Source of the DNA: Calendula officinalis
Lineage: Eukaryota; Streptophyta; Magnoliopsida; Asterales; Asteraceae
DNA length: 64,000 nt
Direction: 5' to 3'
Assembly: GCA_963853835.1 (NCBI GenBank)
Contig: OY970834.1
Coordinates: 24,682,365 to 24,746,364, forward strand
Shown: positions 1 to 11,839 of the stretch, in pieces
How positions within the stretch are numbered: the stretch's first letter is position 1
How the letters are laid out: every line of letters starts with the position of its first letter
Notes under the pieces: generated by a model
What the model was told of the DNA's origin: nothing
The model's database searches: none
The model's input: only the letters and a program-made list of their open reading frames with translations
Made by a program: the position numbers and the translations under genes

Positions 1-1750
1 TCGCACGCCCAAAACAGAGTTACGGTTGACTTTATATGATTTTTACAAAGTCATCAAAATTTGACCAAAAGCTGTCTTTTTTTTTTTTTTGTGCTTACGA
101 GATTTTTACCAATTTCACCCAAACACTACTTTTAATCTATCAAAAACAACCAATTCATGATATAGTTAATTACAAACTACAAATATCATCTTAAACATGT
201 TATTTGACCTAAACAAACATATAAAACACCAAAACTTCATAAATTCAATAACTAATTAAAATCTCATTTTCTTTCCTAAATCTCCATTGATGGAGTTTCA
301 TGAAAGCTTCAGCAACCAAGTTAAAACTATTAATAATACACATAACACTTTCAAGAACTCAAATAAACACCAAAACATTTAACAATTTTGAATTCTAAGC
401 ATGATTCATCAAGAACTCCATAGAAACCCATTAACACAAAAACCCTAGTTCATCTAATACTCAAGAACATGAAACCCTAGATACAAAGAGGCATTTCTTA
501 CCTTAATCTTGCTTCAAAAATGAAATCCCAGAGATGATTGAGAAAGGAATGAGCTATGATCTTCAATTTAAGAAAACTTCAAGAAAATGATATGTGTGTG
601 TGTGTTCGACATAGAGCAGGCAAGAGGGAAAACATGAGTCACCACCAAACACACCAACACATAACACGTGCCCTATGTGGGGTAAAATTCTGATTTTTTA
701 TTTAATTCACAGTGTCTAATACAGAATATTTGGTTCGCAGATAATTAATTTAGACCTAACTAACTCCAATTTTAACAACGAAGATATTTTTGGAACTCTG
801 GTTCAAAAGAGAACCCAAATATATAAAAATCATTTTAATATTTAAATATCTCAGTTTTGCTAATTTTTAGCCCCATGGTTAAAAATAGAGTAAATTACAC
901 CGAAGGTCCCTGTGATTTACCACTTATTACAGCCACAGTCCCTGAACTTCATTTATTACACCAGACGTCCCTAGTGTATACAATTTGTTACACTCATGGT
1001 CCCTGTTGCCCTTAACTTTTTCTAAATGACGAAAATACCCTTTTGTTTTTTGTAATAAAGTGAAGATAAGGGACCGTGAATGTAATAAGTGATAAACCAT
1101 AGGGACCATCTGTGTAATTTACTTTATTAATTGATTTTTTTTTCTTCTCTCTCTTTAATTCACATTCTCCCGTCACATTCAGACTCACCACTCGCCTCTA
1201 TCTCTTTGAATTCAAACCTCAATCAATAACCATTATCGTCGCGTAATCAACTCTTGCCTCTAGTTACCTTCTCCACTTGTTCCGCCGCCGATGGCGTTCT
1301 ACCGACTTGAGTGTGCAAAACACCAACTCCTCTGGCGACGTCCATCAATTGTCTAAATGTGGCAGAAGAACATGAATTAAAGTGAGAGAAGAAAAAAATC
1401 AATTAATAGAATAAATTTCACGGATGGTCCCTGTGGTTTATCACCTATTACATTCATAGTCCTTTATCTTCGCTTTATTCCAAAAGGCCAAAAGGGTATT
1501 TTCGTCATTTAGAAAAAGTTAAGGGAAGTAGGGACCATGGGTGTAACAAATTGTATACACCAGGGACCTTCAGTGTAATAAACGAAGTTCAGGGACTGTG
1601 CGTGTAATAAGTGGCAAACCACAGGGACCTTCCGTGAAATCTACTCGTTAAAAATACAATTAAATCAAATAAAATTATATAAAATATAAAATAATAGAAT
1701 ATTACTTATTAAAAGTAATAAAATAATAGGTCGGGTCTCGGGATGTTACA
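1..1750 (+). mobile_element. 3' part of a Ty3/gypsy-type LTR, cut by the window edge
   Basis: The block is non-coding and ends in TGTTACA at 1750, the usual end of plant gypsy LTRs and the same style of end as the LTRs at 54756 and 59140. Immediately downstream, sequence from 1751 reads in frame into copia pre-integrase sequence. This suggests the LTR was inserted into the copia element and that the rest of both lies left of the window. The 5' end and any TSD partner are outside the window, so full element or solo LTR cannot be decided. Confidence 0.5.
888..1646. mobile_element. MULE-like foldback element with long terminal inverted repeats
   Basis: Sequence 888-1130 is matched in reverse complement by about 1411-1646, giving inverted repeats of roughly 235 bp rich in 'ggtccctgtgg' phrases. 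A 10-bp direct repeat GTTAAAAATA flanks it at 878-887 and 1647-1656, in the size range of Mutator-like target duplications. The middle (about 1140-1410) has no transposase. It is therefore a non-autonomous element sitting inside the gypsy LTR. Diverged relatives occur at 35.0-36.2, 38.0, 39.0 and probably 42.1 kb. Confidence 0.8.
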
Positions 1751-4610
1751 ATATTTCTTTTGACATTATTTCGGTTTTGAATAAATTAGGAATTTTGAAT
1801 ATTACTTCTATTTTGCCAAAACCTACTATTTGTGAATCTTGTCAACTTGCTAAACGACAACGATTACCCTTTGAATTGAACCCCAAACGATCTTTAAATC
1901 CCTTAGATTTAATACATTGTGATCTTTGGGGTCCCGCACCAATGTCATCGCATGGCTACTCTTACTATGTTATTTTTGTTAATGATCACTCTCGCTTTAC
2001 ATGGTTTTATTCGTTAAAATTAAAAACGGATTTTTATACGGTACTAACCACTTTTATTCAACTTGTGCAAACACAATTTTCAAGAAACATTAAAGTTTTT
2101 CAAAGTGACGGGGGCACTGAATTTCTCAACAACACTGTCAAACGTATTTTTGAAGCTAATGGCATGTTTCATCAAATTTCATGTCCTTACACGCCTCAAC
2201 AAAACGAGCGTGCCGAACGTAAGCATAGACATATTGTTGAAACTGGGTTAGCTATGCTATTTCAGGCACATGTACCGGCTTCTTTTTGGGTAGATGCTTT
2301 CAGTTCTGCAACGTTTATTATCAATCGATTGCCTATGAAACTGCTCGATAATTGCTCTCCCTTTCAGCTCCTATATGCTCGAATGCCTAATTATGATAAT
2401 TTTCGAGTCTTTGGTTGTCAAGTTTATCCTTATTTACGGGACTATTCTGCTCATAAACTTGCGCCAAGGAGCATTGCATGCATTTTTCTTGGTTACAATT
2501 CTCAATACAAGGGATACAAATGCTATGATCCGGTATCTTCTCGTATGTATATAACCCGTCGTGCAAGATTTAATGAAGTATTTTTTCCTTTCACAAAAAC
2601 CACAACTTCTACTGATTTATCCACTTTGGAACTATGCACCTTTTTAGATGATGATTCGGGTCCCCTGGTTGCCACAGATATTTCTGCACCACCATCACGT
2701 CATGACAAGAGCACTGAATCCAGTATACCACCATGTGGTCTTTGTAAAACCTCACCTGATCCACTGATGCAAGCACATGTTACCACCGATGAAGCTGACA
2801 ATAATACCACTAATGACCCACCTGACAATGCTTCAATGGCAGCCCCACCGCCTCAACTCAATGTTGATCCAGTCGAGGTTCCTCAGCCTCCACCGCAAGC
2901 TGAGGCGGCAGCTCCACCCCACCATGACCAACCCGAGGCTGCTCCTTCTCATCCTATGGTAACACGGTCCAAAGCAGGTATTTTTAAACCACTACACAAA
3001 GTCGATCTCGCTACATTATCGGTCACAAACTTGCATCAGTCTTTATTCTCCATTACTCAACCCAAAGGTTACAAATTGGCTGCTAAATGCCCTAGATGGA
3101 TGGCAGCCATGCATGAAGAAATGGAGGCTCTCCGTCACAACAATACTTGGACCTTAGTTCCTAGACCACCAGACTCCAATGTGGTTGGGTCAAAATGGGT
3201 CTACCGAACTAAATATCACGCGGATGGATCAGTTGAACTATTAAAAGCACGACTTGTTGCTCAAGGCTTTACCCAAATACCCGGTGTTGATTATTCTCAT
3301 ACTTTTAGTCCGGTTGTTAAATCTTCAACGGTTCGTATTGTGCTCTCTCTTGCAGTTACAAATAAGTGTCACTTACATCAACTTGATGTCAAAAACGCCT
3401 TTTTGCATGGTCATTTAAATGAGACGGTTTTTATGGAACAACCTCCGAGATTTGCTGACCCGCAATTCCCGAATCACGTGTGCAAATTATCTAAAGCCTT
3501 ATATGGCTCAAAGCAAGCTCCCCGAGCTTAGTTTCAACGTCTCAGCACCTTTTTACTCCAAAATGGATTTATATGTAGTCGAGCTGATACATCTCTTTTT
3601 ATTTTTGCTCGAGACTCATGCATTTTATATTTGCTCGTATACGTTGATGACCTAATTCTAACCGGTAATAACGAATCGGTCATAACCTCCTTTACTGCTC
3701 GTTTAAATCAGGAATTTGCAATAAATGATCTTGGTGATTTAAACTATTTCTTAGGCTTGGAAGTTAGTTACACCACTGATGGACTCTTCCTTGCTCAAAC
3801 AAAATATGCCCATGATGTACTTACTCGAGCAAACCTTGTTGATTCTAAACCCGTCTCCACACCTTTGGGTACGTATGAGACATTCACCACAGACGGTACA
3901 TTATTTGATGATACTACCCTATACCGTTCTCTGGTTGGAGCCCTCCAATATCTTACGATCACGAGACCCGATATTTCATATGCCGTAAATCAAGCCAGTC
4001 AACATCTTCATGCACCTACCATTGATCATTTTCAATCCGTTAAACGTATCTTACGGTATATCAAATGTACCATAACCATGGGACTTACCTTCCGCCAACC
4101 GCAAACTCAGTCTATTTTGGGATACTCTGATGCTGACTGGGCACGTTGCTTAGAAACACGACGTTCCACATATGGTATTCCATCTTTCTTGGTGGAAATT
4201 TGGTTTCTTGGAGTGCTAAAAAGCAACCCACGGTCTCGCGATCTAGCTGTGAGTCTGAATATCGTGCAATGGCTAACACAGCAGCAGAAATTGTATGGGT
4301 CACACATCTATTACGAGAATTACATGCTTTACCGAAGGTTCGGCCAACCTTACTTTGTGACAACAAAAGTGCTTTATTCATGACCCAAAGTCCAGTCTCT
4401 CATAAACGTGCAAAGCACATTGATTTAGACTATCATTTTGTTCGAGAATTAGTTGCATCCGGAAAGCTTTATACAAAGTTTATTTCTACCAAGCTTCAAG
4501 TGGCAGACATATTTACTAAGAGCCTTCCGCGCCCTCAATTTGAGCATTTTCGTGCCATGCTTCGCATTGGTCCGCCACCAATTCGCTTGAGGGGGGATAT
4601 AAGAAGATAA
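1751..4610 (+). pseudogene. Ty1/copia polyprotein, 5'-truncated and broken (integrase, RT, RNase H)
   Basis: The reading starts mid-domain at the end of the GAG-pre-integrase region (CESCQLAKRQRLPF). It continues through a DDE integrase (DGGTEF, then QQNERAERKH) and a Pro-rich linker into copia reverse transcriptase (KARLVAQGFTQ, LDVKNAFLHG, YVDDLILTGN) and RNase H (SDADWA, SRSSCESEYRAMA). The frame is constant from 1751 to about 4175, apart from a TAG at 3529-3531 where family members have Trp (RAW). A frameshift near 4172-4182 puts the RNase H end in another frame, stopping at 4610. The gag, protease and 5' LTR are not in the window. It is non-functional as read. The copia assignment is firm. 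Confidence 0.9.
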
Positions 4611-4761
4611 TCACGTACATATTTAAAAGTTAAATATATTTAGATATTATCTTTATGTATCTTTATATTTATTTGTAATTATCATGTACCTTGTAATCTC
4701 TTATATATATCAAAGTATCCCACACCAATATTTTGTGTGGTTTTTATATCTCTCTTTTACA
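4599..4761 (+). repeat. Presumed 3' LTR of the copia element
   Basis: A purine-rich run (GAGGGGGGATA) directly follows the RNase H end and resembles a polypurine tract. The following 160 bp or so is AT-rich, non-coding and ends in CA near 4761. The expected TG start seems mutated. With no 5' partner in the window, the borders are estimates. Confidence 0.4.
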
Positions 4762-5983
4762 GTAAACACCATAGTTCTTAAGGCAGAATACAAATTTTCT
4801 ATATTATATAAAAATATATGTAGTCAGCATAAAATTACGTGAATGGGCCTTACCCTGCCCATGTGTTACCGTCATTGACTAAAGTATTGTTCATGTGTTC
4901 GATTAAATTATGCAATCCTTCGTATTTGTGAACTCTAGTTGTGGTTTCGGTTAATTTCTCTATAATTGATTGGAAAGCAACTCATATATCACTATGATAT
5001 AGGGTATGGATCAATAGAAAGGGTCCTTATTTGAATAAGTTGAAAAACCAATGTATTTTCGTAAAATATACATACTTCGTATATGTATATTTTGGTATAC
5101 ATATATTTCTGTATTATATATAATGGGATATATATATGTTTGCCACAATTATTTATACATACTTATCACATCCAAAACTTCTAACTTAAAAACTGAAAAA
5201 ATGTGTTATTAAGATTGAACAAATGCAACGGTTCTAATCCAAATCCCACTCTCTTGGAAGATGATCACTCTTCAGAAAAAAAAAGATTAAATTTTATCTG
5301 TAAGATATGTATTTTTTTTTAATATTTAGAAAATAACTAAAAAACAATTATAGACGATTTGGTAGGATGTCATATCCCACAAGAAAAATATGAGGGGGAG
5401 AAATAAAAAGTATATGGTAAGAAAAGTATGGCCTACATTGTATTCATATTTGCCTAAGCTTTACTCCATACCCTTTTGCAGGTAGACATACATTACATAT
5501 ACCACATACATTTATAGCGCTCCAAATATACTATATTGTCAAGAAAACCATCATGCATGTACTATTTTTGGAAACAATAATATACAACTTATATATTATC
5601 CTTTTTAAATAACGAAAAAACAGAAATTATTTTTGATGTGTTATGAAACTTACCATATCTATCTTTTGAGGCAATATTTTAAAACTCTGATCAACTCGGA
5701 CAATTCAACCCGGTTAACCTGGGATCCAGGAAAGAGTCTAGAGCAGGTTAACTATATGGGTTTTTGCTGAGTAACTACTCATTACGTTCGAGGCCTTTTT
5801 TGTTAAATCTGATGACCTGACTGACCTGAAAACCGTTTGTAACCCGACGCCTCAAAGAACCCATGTCCTATAAGTTGTGTAGTCCATGAAACTAGTTCCC
5901 GAGCAAAGCAGCCAATGAATTATGAGGCATTAGTTAATAGTTTCATTAGAATTTCAAGAATTAAATAACTTTGGAGTTACGTA
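4762..5983. other. AT-rich intergenic DNA, no gene recognised
   Basis: No long open frame, no splice-consistent gene and no clear repeat ends. The stretch around 5690-5880 is richer in 'aactcgg/cccgg' phrases, similar in style to the low-complexity tract at the right end of the window. Confidence 0.5.
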
Positions 5984-5991
5984 GTTAGAAG

Positions 5992-6546
5992 TAGGGCTGC
6001 GCAAAGGGTTGACCCGACCCGACTCAAACCGAACCCAATCATGTTAATCGGGTCGGGTTTACTCGGGTTTCATGTTTTATCGGGTTTTATAAACCCGACC
6101 CGACCAACCCGATTCGTTATCGGGTCAGATTTCGGGTTAGAATTTCTTACCTTTGTCGGGTTCGGGTTGACCCGATTAGACTCGATTAAAGTTTAAGTAT
6201 TTTATTTCCTATGAAAATTAAGATATTTTTATTATTAAATCAATTAATTAGCAAATTATATGATAAAGTATTCAATAAAAATCAATTAATAATTACAAGT
6301 GTTAAATAAAAACTCTTAAAATTCAATATATTAAATAATTTCTTTAATTTTTACCAAAAATTCCTAACTCAAGTGTAACCCGACCAACCCGAGCGGGTCA
6401 ACCCGATAAACCTGAAACCCGACCAACCCGAACAACACGAATCCTTATCGGGTCGGGTTTCGGGTTAGGATTTTTTAACCTCAAACCTGACGGACCCGAT
6501 CCGATAAGAGCATGGTCGGGTTGGATTGATCCTTTGAACACCCCTA
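5992..6546. mobile_element. Non-autonomous hAT-like element, 555 bp
   Basis: It begins TAGGGCTGCGCAAAGG and ends CCTTTGAACACCCCTA, short imperfect inverted ends. A perfect 8-bp duplication GTTAGAAG lies at 5984-5991 and 6547-6554, the hAT signature length. The subterminal parts carry many 'cgggtcgggtt' and 'aacccgacc' motifs in both orientations, with an AT-rich core. No transposase. Confidence 0.82.
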
Positions 6547-6746
6547 GTTAGAAGTTTAGCGAATTAAGTATAAACCATAGTATTATGTTTTAGTTATACA
6601 AATTTTTTACCAGCGGTAGTAGGGGGTGTTAGAAGAAGATATTATTATTATTACATAATAACATTCACCATCGTGAATGAATAGTGTATTAAGATTTTTT
6701 TTAATATATGGCATAAAATATAAATCTTAATATAATATGACATTTG

Positions 6747-7483
6747 TGTTGGAAAATTTTTGGACACATATAATTATATATTTAAGTATATATAATTAAT
6801 GGTTGGTATGTCCAAAATGGAGTGTGGTGAATGAGATATCGACTCTCAAAGTGGGTGTATGGAACAAAAAAATAAAACAAATGAACTAGTGGGAACTTGA
6901 ACCTATTCACGCTCGTCTCCCGGGTTTCATGTTGGTTCGGTTTTGCCACTCGGTTTTGCCACTTGGTTTAGTGGAGTGTAATCAAATAATATTATTGATA
7001 ATAATATTTATATTTTAATGTTTGTCATTAAAATATATATTTGAATTTGTGGTTTTATTTTCTTTGTATTGAATTGAAATAATGACCATAATGACATTAA
7101 TGTAGGTCATTATACCCATGACCATATTCTAGTATAAATAGAGATGGTGTGGTTCATTTGTAAGACACACATTCACCAACTTGTCTACACCCACTTACAA
7201 GCATCACAATTTGCTCTCTCCAATTTTTTAGTGATCCTTAAACACAAAAACTTTCGATAAGTGTTCTGGCTTGGATTATATTCGGTAGTGTAAAACTACT
7301 CGGTTGTTTTACCCTGGGAAATAGACAACGAATCTATTTTAAGGGGATCGTGAATTTCACGAGACTCAACCAAAACTTGTTCTTCTTTGTTTCTACATAT
7401 TCTTATTTCAATCTTGTATTTGTTTTAGTCATTTCCCAATTGTATTGTGTTTTATTTAATGAAAATTGGTATTAGCTCCTGCA
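6747..7483 (+). mobile_element. Solo LTR of a copia-type retrotransposon, 737 bp
   Basis: The block starts TGTTGGAAAA and ends CTCCTGCA, with an exact 5-bp duplication ATTTG at 6742-6746 and 7484-7488. A TATA-like box (AGTATAAATAGAG) lies near 7131, consistent with an LTR promoter. No internal domain follows it, so it is a solo LTR. Its last 350 bp or so is clearly homologous to 8950-9299. Confidence 0.85.
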
Positions 7484-7488
7484 ATTTG

Positions 7489-8383
7489 ATATACGAAGTA
7501 TAACATTTACTAAATTGTGAATAGTAAATCTATCGATCAGATTTTGCCAGTATTTCAGTTTTTTAATATTTATTAATTCTTAGCACATATAACTCCAATG
7601 TGAGATTCTGCCCAAATGGTAAGCAGGTGTGTTTATGACCAACATGGTGAATCTTGGCGCTTTTTTTTTCTTTTCTTCCCTTTTCCCCCTTCTAAACAAC
7701 TTTGATAAAATCAAATTTTACTAATTTCAACTTTAATTGATCTGATATAGCAATATACGAAATTGAACTTTAAAGTTCAATATTTAGGTTTTTTTTTTTA
7801 AATGATTATTTATCTTTTAACATATTATGTTCCTATATAACTATTATTAAATTCATGTATAACTAAAAATAATGAAATACTTTAACTATTATTATTATTA
7901 TAATAAATTTTTGTATATATGATAAATGTTATTAATGTTTATTTGTATTGTTAGTATTATTAATAATAATTTCTTATATAAAGTTGGTTTCCACTATCCC
8001 TAAATTTCTAAATTAATTAATCATACGTCTTTATTTTTACCATAAAGTTTATCGGTTGACAGGTCAGGCATATAATTAAACATTATATAACTTAAATATT
8101 ACTGGTGTAAACAATCTTTTGAACGTCGTAAGAAAATCAACATAACATTGCGTGAAGTACACTCTACAGGTTGCATACACTTTAAGGGCCTTTTTAACAC
8201 TCTCTTGACTAGCTGATGTTTCAAAGCAAAACTAGATTGACAAGAAAATCTAAAAATAGTTGAATCAAGATTCTAACTGTATAATAGTAATTCATACAAG
8301 TTTTATCTTTATTTTACCTTTACTATATATAATTTATTTGGGATCTTCCCAAATAAGAATGCTTAATTTCCATCTAAGACTTA
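7489..8383. other. AT-rich spacer, no gene recognised
   Basis: Long A/T runs and short ATT repeats; no coding frame or element ends that I can support. Confidence 0.5.
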
Positions 8384-8469
8384 TGGCACGTTTGGTAGCG
8401 AGAAATTCAGAGAAATGAAATGAGACAGAAAAATGAAATGCTGAGAAATGAAATGGCTTGAACTCATGT

Positions 8470-9299
8470 GCGCCCGGGCGACCTGCGGACACGAATGCAG
8501 CTCCGAAATCCCGGGCTCGTGCGGGTCAATTTTTGCATCTCATCGACACTGCAGTTGTCTCGTACTGACCTCCTCAGTACTGATTTTTTCATACTGACCA
8601 CCTCAGTACTTAACTGATCAATACCGACCTCCTCGGCACTGAGTGTTCGACTGGACTGCGTTGCAGTACTGACGCGTGGGCTGCGCTGAGCTACAGTCCA
8701 ATACTGAGCTGCTGCGCTGACTGGCTGCACTGACCTGCAGTACTGATCTGCTGCACAGACTGCCTGGACTGAGCTGCAGTACTGACCTGCTGCGCAGACT
8801 GCAGTACTGAGCTGCTGCGCTGACTTCCAATACTGACCTCTCGGACTGACTGGCTGGACTGATGTGGCAGTTATGAAATTTCAGCAGTAATTGCAGATTG
8901 CTGTTTTGATTTCTTGTTTAATATTATTGAATGCATTTAATGTTTTGAGTAAATATTAGCTATCATTCTACACTATAAATAGAGACCTTGGGTCTCATTT
9001 GTAGACACACCTTCACCCATCTTTCTTCTTCATCACAGCTTTCTCTCTAGAAAAACGCTCTCAATTTCGGTATTGTTTAGACTTGGATTATATCCGGTAG
9101 TGTAAAACTACTCGGTTGTTTTATCCTGGGAAATAGACAACGAATCTATTTTAAGGGGATCGTGAATTTCACGAGACTCAACCAAAACCTTGTTCTTGTT
9201 TGTTCTATTTATTTGTTTCAATCTTTTGTAAACGTTATTTCGTCAATTTCCCTTGTTATAATTGTATTTTATTAATGAAAATTAGTATTAGCTCCTACA
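8470..9299 (+). mobile_element. Second LTR copy related to the 6747 solo LTR; 5' border unresolved
   Basis: From about 8950 the sequence follows the 6747-7483 LTR closely: a TATAAATAGAGACC box, a shared 'ggtagtgtaaaactactcgg' block, 'gggaaatagacaacgaatct', and the terminal 'attagctcct' then CA at 9299. The upstream (U3-like) part is unrelated and filled with the CAGTACTGAC-type repeat. I could not find a TSD, so the start is only approximate. Confidence 0.55.
8531..8873. repeat. Degenerate GC-richer minisatellite of CAGTACTGAC / CTGCGCTGACTG phrases
   Basis: The 340-bp tract is built from short units such as CTGCAGTACTGAC, CTGCTGCGCTGAC and CTCGGACTGACTGG, roughly 10-25 bp apart. It contrasts sharply in base composition with the AT-rich flanks and lies in the upstream part of the LTR-like block. 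It has no convincing coding capacity. Confidence 0.7.
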
Positions 9300-10032
9300 T
9301 AAACTTCTGTTGCAAAAGCCTAATAGCCGAATTCATTTCATAATTTGTAAGTCTTTCAAACATATACTTCATACAAGATGGATCCAACATTTGGTTCACA
9401 CAGTGACCCACTTTTATTCACATAAATATCTAATAAAAAAATCAAAATTATCCCAATATATGGCATATATACATTTGCAGTCTTCACGACAAGACTAGGA
9501 AAATTCAAATCATCTTGATTCACCTTGTTGTGTTTCTTTTTTCTTTCTTCCAATAGTCTACACAAAGTATCAATCTGAATATGCACAGGCACTATGAATT
9601 GAACGCACTATTATCAATCTTTTTCGTTTTTGCAATTACACACACTATAAATTGCACTTTGAACGCTTCAATTTTCAGTCGCCAGAGAAGATATAAGGGG
9701 ATAGGGTTTGAAACAAATTTCAATTTGATTTAGGTATGTGGATAGCACATGATTTTTAATTTATACCCTTCTTTATTTGCTATGAAGCTTATTTCTCAGC
9801 AAAAAAGCACGGAGAACTGCCCCTTGCAAAATTCAATCCCCCACAATTCTCAACAAAATGGGTGGAAATCAATCAATGTTTTTTTCTCTGAGAATTACAA
9901 TTTTCCCTGTTCCCATTTCTCTGACCCTACCAAATAAGGGAAATGACTTTAATTTCATTTCTCCCCCTACATTTCCACATACCAAACACACTCTTACTAT
10001 TTCAGGAAATATATGCATTTTGAAAAATTGAA
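9300..10032. other. Intergenic DNA, no gene recognised
   Basis: Only short frames without recognisable domains. The stretch at 9880-9990 (aaatg and ccaaacaca phrases) partly mirrors 8390-8460 in reverse complement, possibly the two ends of an older element; see rejected items. Confidence 0.4.
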
Positions 10033-10036
10033 AGCC

Positions 10037-10096
10037 TCGAGACTCGAACATGTGACCCTCATTTATTAGCAAGAGGCTCTAACTAACTGAGCTACT
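10037..10096 (-). repeat. tRNA-derived (SINE-like) sequence with A and B boxes
   Basis: On the minus strand the segment reads TAGCTCAGTTAG (A-box-like), then 25 nt later TGTTCGAGTCTC (B-box-like), the spacing of an internal pol III promoter. The anticodon arm does not fold well and the acceptor stem is not complementary, so it is not a functional tRNA. A SINE head or decayed tRNA relic is most likely. Confidence 0.4.
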
Positions 10097-10181
10097 ATTA
10101 CATATGTAAATTACTTGACTGTAATTATTAATATACATTATTATTTTTATTAATTTCTAAATTCATATTATTCTATTGGCC

Positions 10182-10313
10182 ACTACCCACCACCATCACT
10201 ACTCACCATCACCACCTACCACCACCATCACTTATCATTATGCACCACCATCCACCACCAACACCACCAGGGGCAGATCTCTTGTAAAGCATACAGTGAC
10301 ACGTGTCATTACT

Positions 10314-10370
<57 letters not shown>

Positions 10371-10972
10371 GGTAAGTTTATTTAAAAAAATTTGGGTGTT
10401 ACCATGGCACCAACTGGTTAAAAAACTTACCAAATAGATAAAAAAAATCTTTAAAAAATCCACTATTAGCAAATAGTCCAAACCCAAAGCTCAATCTAAA
10501 ATCTAAAACCAAGTAAAAAAACCTAAAGTGTGTGGTTTGTGTTGTGTATAGTGGTTGTCAGCCAATTCCTAAAACCCAAAATAAAGTTGGAAAAATAAAC
10601 GGGAGCAAGATAGTGAGGGACAATTATTAGTTGTCTTGTAGATTTACGAAACTTGCAAACTTGTTGTATATAATCAAATAAAGTGTTCTTGTAATAGAGT
10701 TCCTACTATTAAGTTCATTTTTTATTTCAGGACACTACCCCTTAGACCGCACTAGGGGTGCTTCCCCGAAGACCCCTCACGGGTGCAGCGTTCCCTTGAG
10801 ATCAACCTTTTAATCCTCACAAGGATACTACTGTTAGTGAGAATTTCTAATTCCATCATTGACCACCACCATCATCATCCACCAACCATCACTATCACCT
10901 AACACCACAATCACTACGCCGCCATCCACCATCACTGCGCACCACCACCACTACCATCACTATCATCACTGC
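10182..10972. repeat. CACCAC/CATCAC-rich low-complexity tracts on either side of a spacer
   Basis: Runs built from caccaccatcac occur at about 10182-10262 and again at 10862-10972. The intervening 600 bp holds an (AT)n tract and non-coding DNA. The two tracts may once have been one, later split by an insertion, but no target duplication was found. Confidence 0.45.
10317..10368. repeat. (AT)n microsatellite
   Basis: About 26 uninterrupted AT dinucleotides. Confidence 0.95.
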
Positions 10973-10989
10973 AAAATTTAGTTACATGA

Positions 10990-11022
10990 TACCCCCAGCG
11001 CATTGCGCAGATATCATGCTAG
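10990..11022 (+). mobile_element. Possible Helitron 3' end
   Basis: A short GC-rich hairpin (GCGC-att-GCGC) is followed after about 9 nt by CTAG and then T. This fits the hairpin-CTRR 3' end of plant Helitrons inserted at an AT dinucleotide. No rolling-circle Rep/helicase gene and no certain TC 5' end were found, so this could be the end of a small non-autonomous Helitron or chance. Confidence 0.35.
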
Positions 11023-11029
11023 TATTTGC

Positions 11030-11460
11030 TTAATAAAAAATGTTTCTTTGGAATTTTAGATATTTAGATTTTACATATAACCCGAATCAAGATGTTTAAA
11101 AAACATGTAAACTTGACCCATGAACACTTATATATTCAATAAACTATATAACTAAGAATGAGTCGGTGAAATAATCCGCCAATTTGTGCAGAGACCCATC
11201 TATTTTTTATACGAGGTAATAAGAAAAGGTAAAAGTAATTTATAAAATTTGATGAGGCTTTGAAGGTAACCGCGACCGAGAGAGTTTAATAATCAGAGGC
11301 CAACACACGCCAGACCGCGAGCCACCACGTACCGATAAGAGTCACCCATGATCACATCATTAGCCGCTCCAATGTGGGCTCCATATTCCATTAATAACCA
11401 CAACCGAATATCCTTTCCACTTCTTGCAAATTACTAAAAAGTATTAATGTATTAATAACT
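11030..11460. other. Intergenic DNA, no gene recognised
   Basis: A GC-richer patch near 11270-11400 contains no frame or motif that I recognise. Confidence 0.4.
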
Positions 11461-11467
11461 TTTAAAG

Positions 11468-11635
11468 GTTTTTCTAACGTATGTCCCTAGCACATTCAAA
11501 GAGAAAATCGAATTTAATGCTTATTCTAAAATGGCAATTTCTAGAGTGTATTGATGTCATTTAATACATATTAGGAAATTATCGCCTCATTAAATGCACG
11601 TTAACGTATGCCCCAGGGGCATACATTAGAAAAAC
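11468..11635. mobile_element. MITE with 'gtttttctaacgtatg' ends (copy 1)
   Basis: The left end GTTTTTCTAACGTATG is mirrored by the right end CATACATTAGAAAAAC, giving a 168-bp element. Just inside the right end is a further palindrome, tatgccccaggggcata. No target duplication could be assigned. Confidence 0.6.
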
Positions 11636-11644
11636 ACATTATGA

Positions 11645-11835
11645 TTTTTTCTAACGTATGCCCCTGGGGCATACAGTAGGTGTGCTTAACGAAGTATTTG
11701 GTATCCTGTTATATTTTGAATAACATTTATGAACTTTAGTATTAACCATTTTTGAAGATGCAATAAATATGATTCTTGATTTGAATGGAAAGTTGATATT
11801 CATTGATTGCACCTAATGTATGCCCTAGAAAAACC
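11645..11835. mobile_element. MITE of the same family (copy 2)
   Basis: It starts TTTTTTCTAACGTATGCCCC and ends with the reverse-complement-like ATGTATGCCCTAGAAAAAC about 190 bp later. It lies 10 bp after copy 1 and has a different AT-rich core. Confidence 0.55.
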
Positions 11836-11839
11836 CTTT

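Noticed and set aside
6747..9299. The two related LTR copies as a pair bounding one retrotransposon
   Set aside because: The first copy has its own perfect ATTTG duplication, no PBS follows it, and the upstream halves of the two copies differ.
8384..9993. Possible large element with ends 'cacgtttggta' and 'taccaaacaca' enclosing the second LTR copy
   Set aside because: The ends are only loosely inverted and no target duplication fits, so I could not support it as a feature.
10176..10385. His/Pro-rich frame ending in Tyr-Ile repeats
   Set aside because: It is a translation of CACCAC and (AT)n low-complexity DNA; no gene context.
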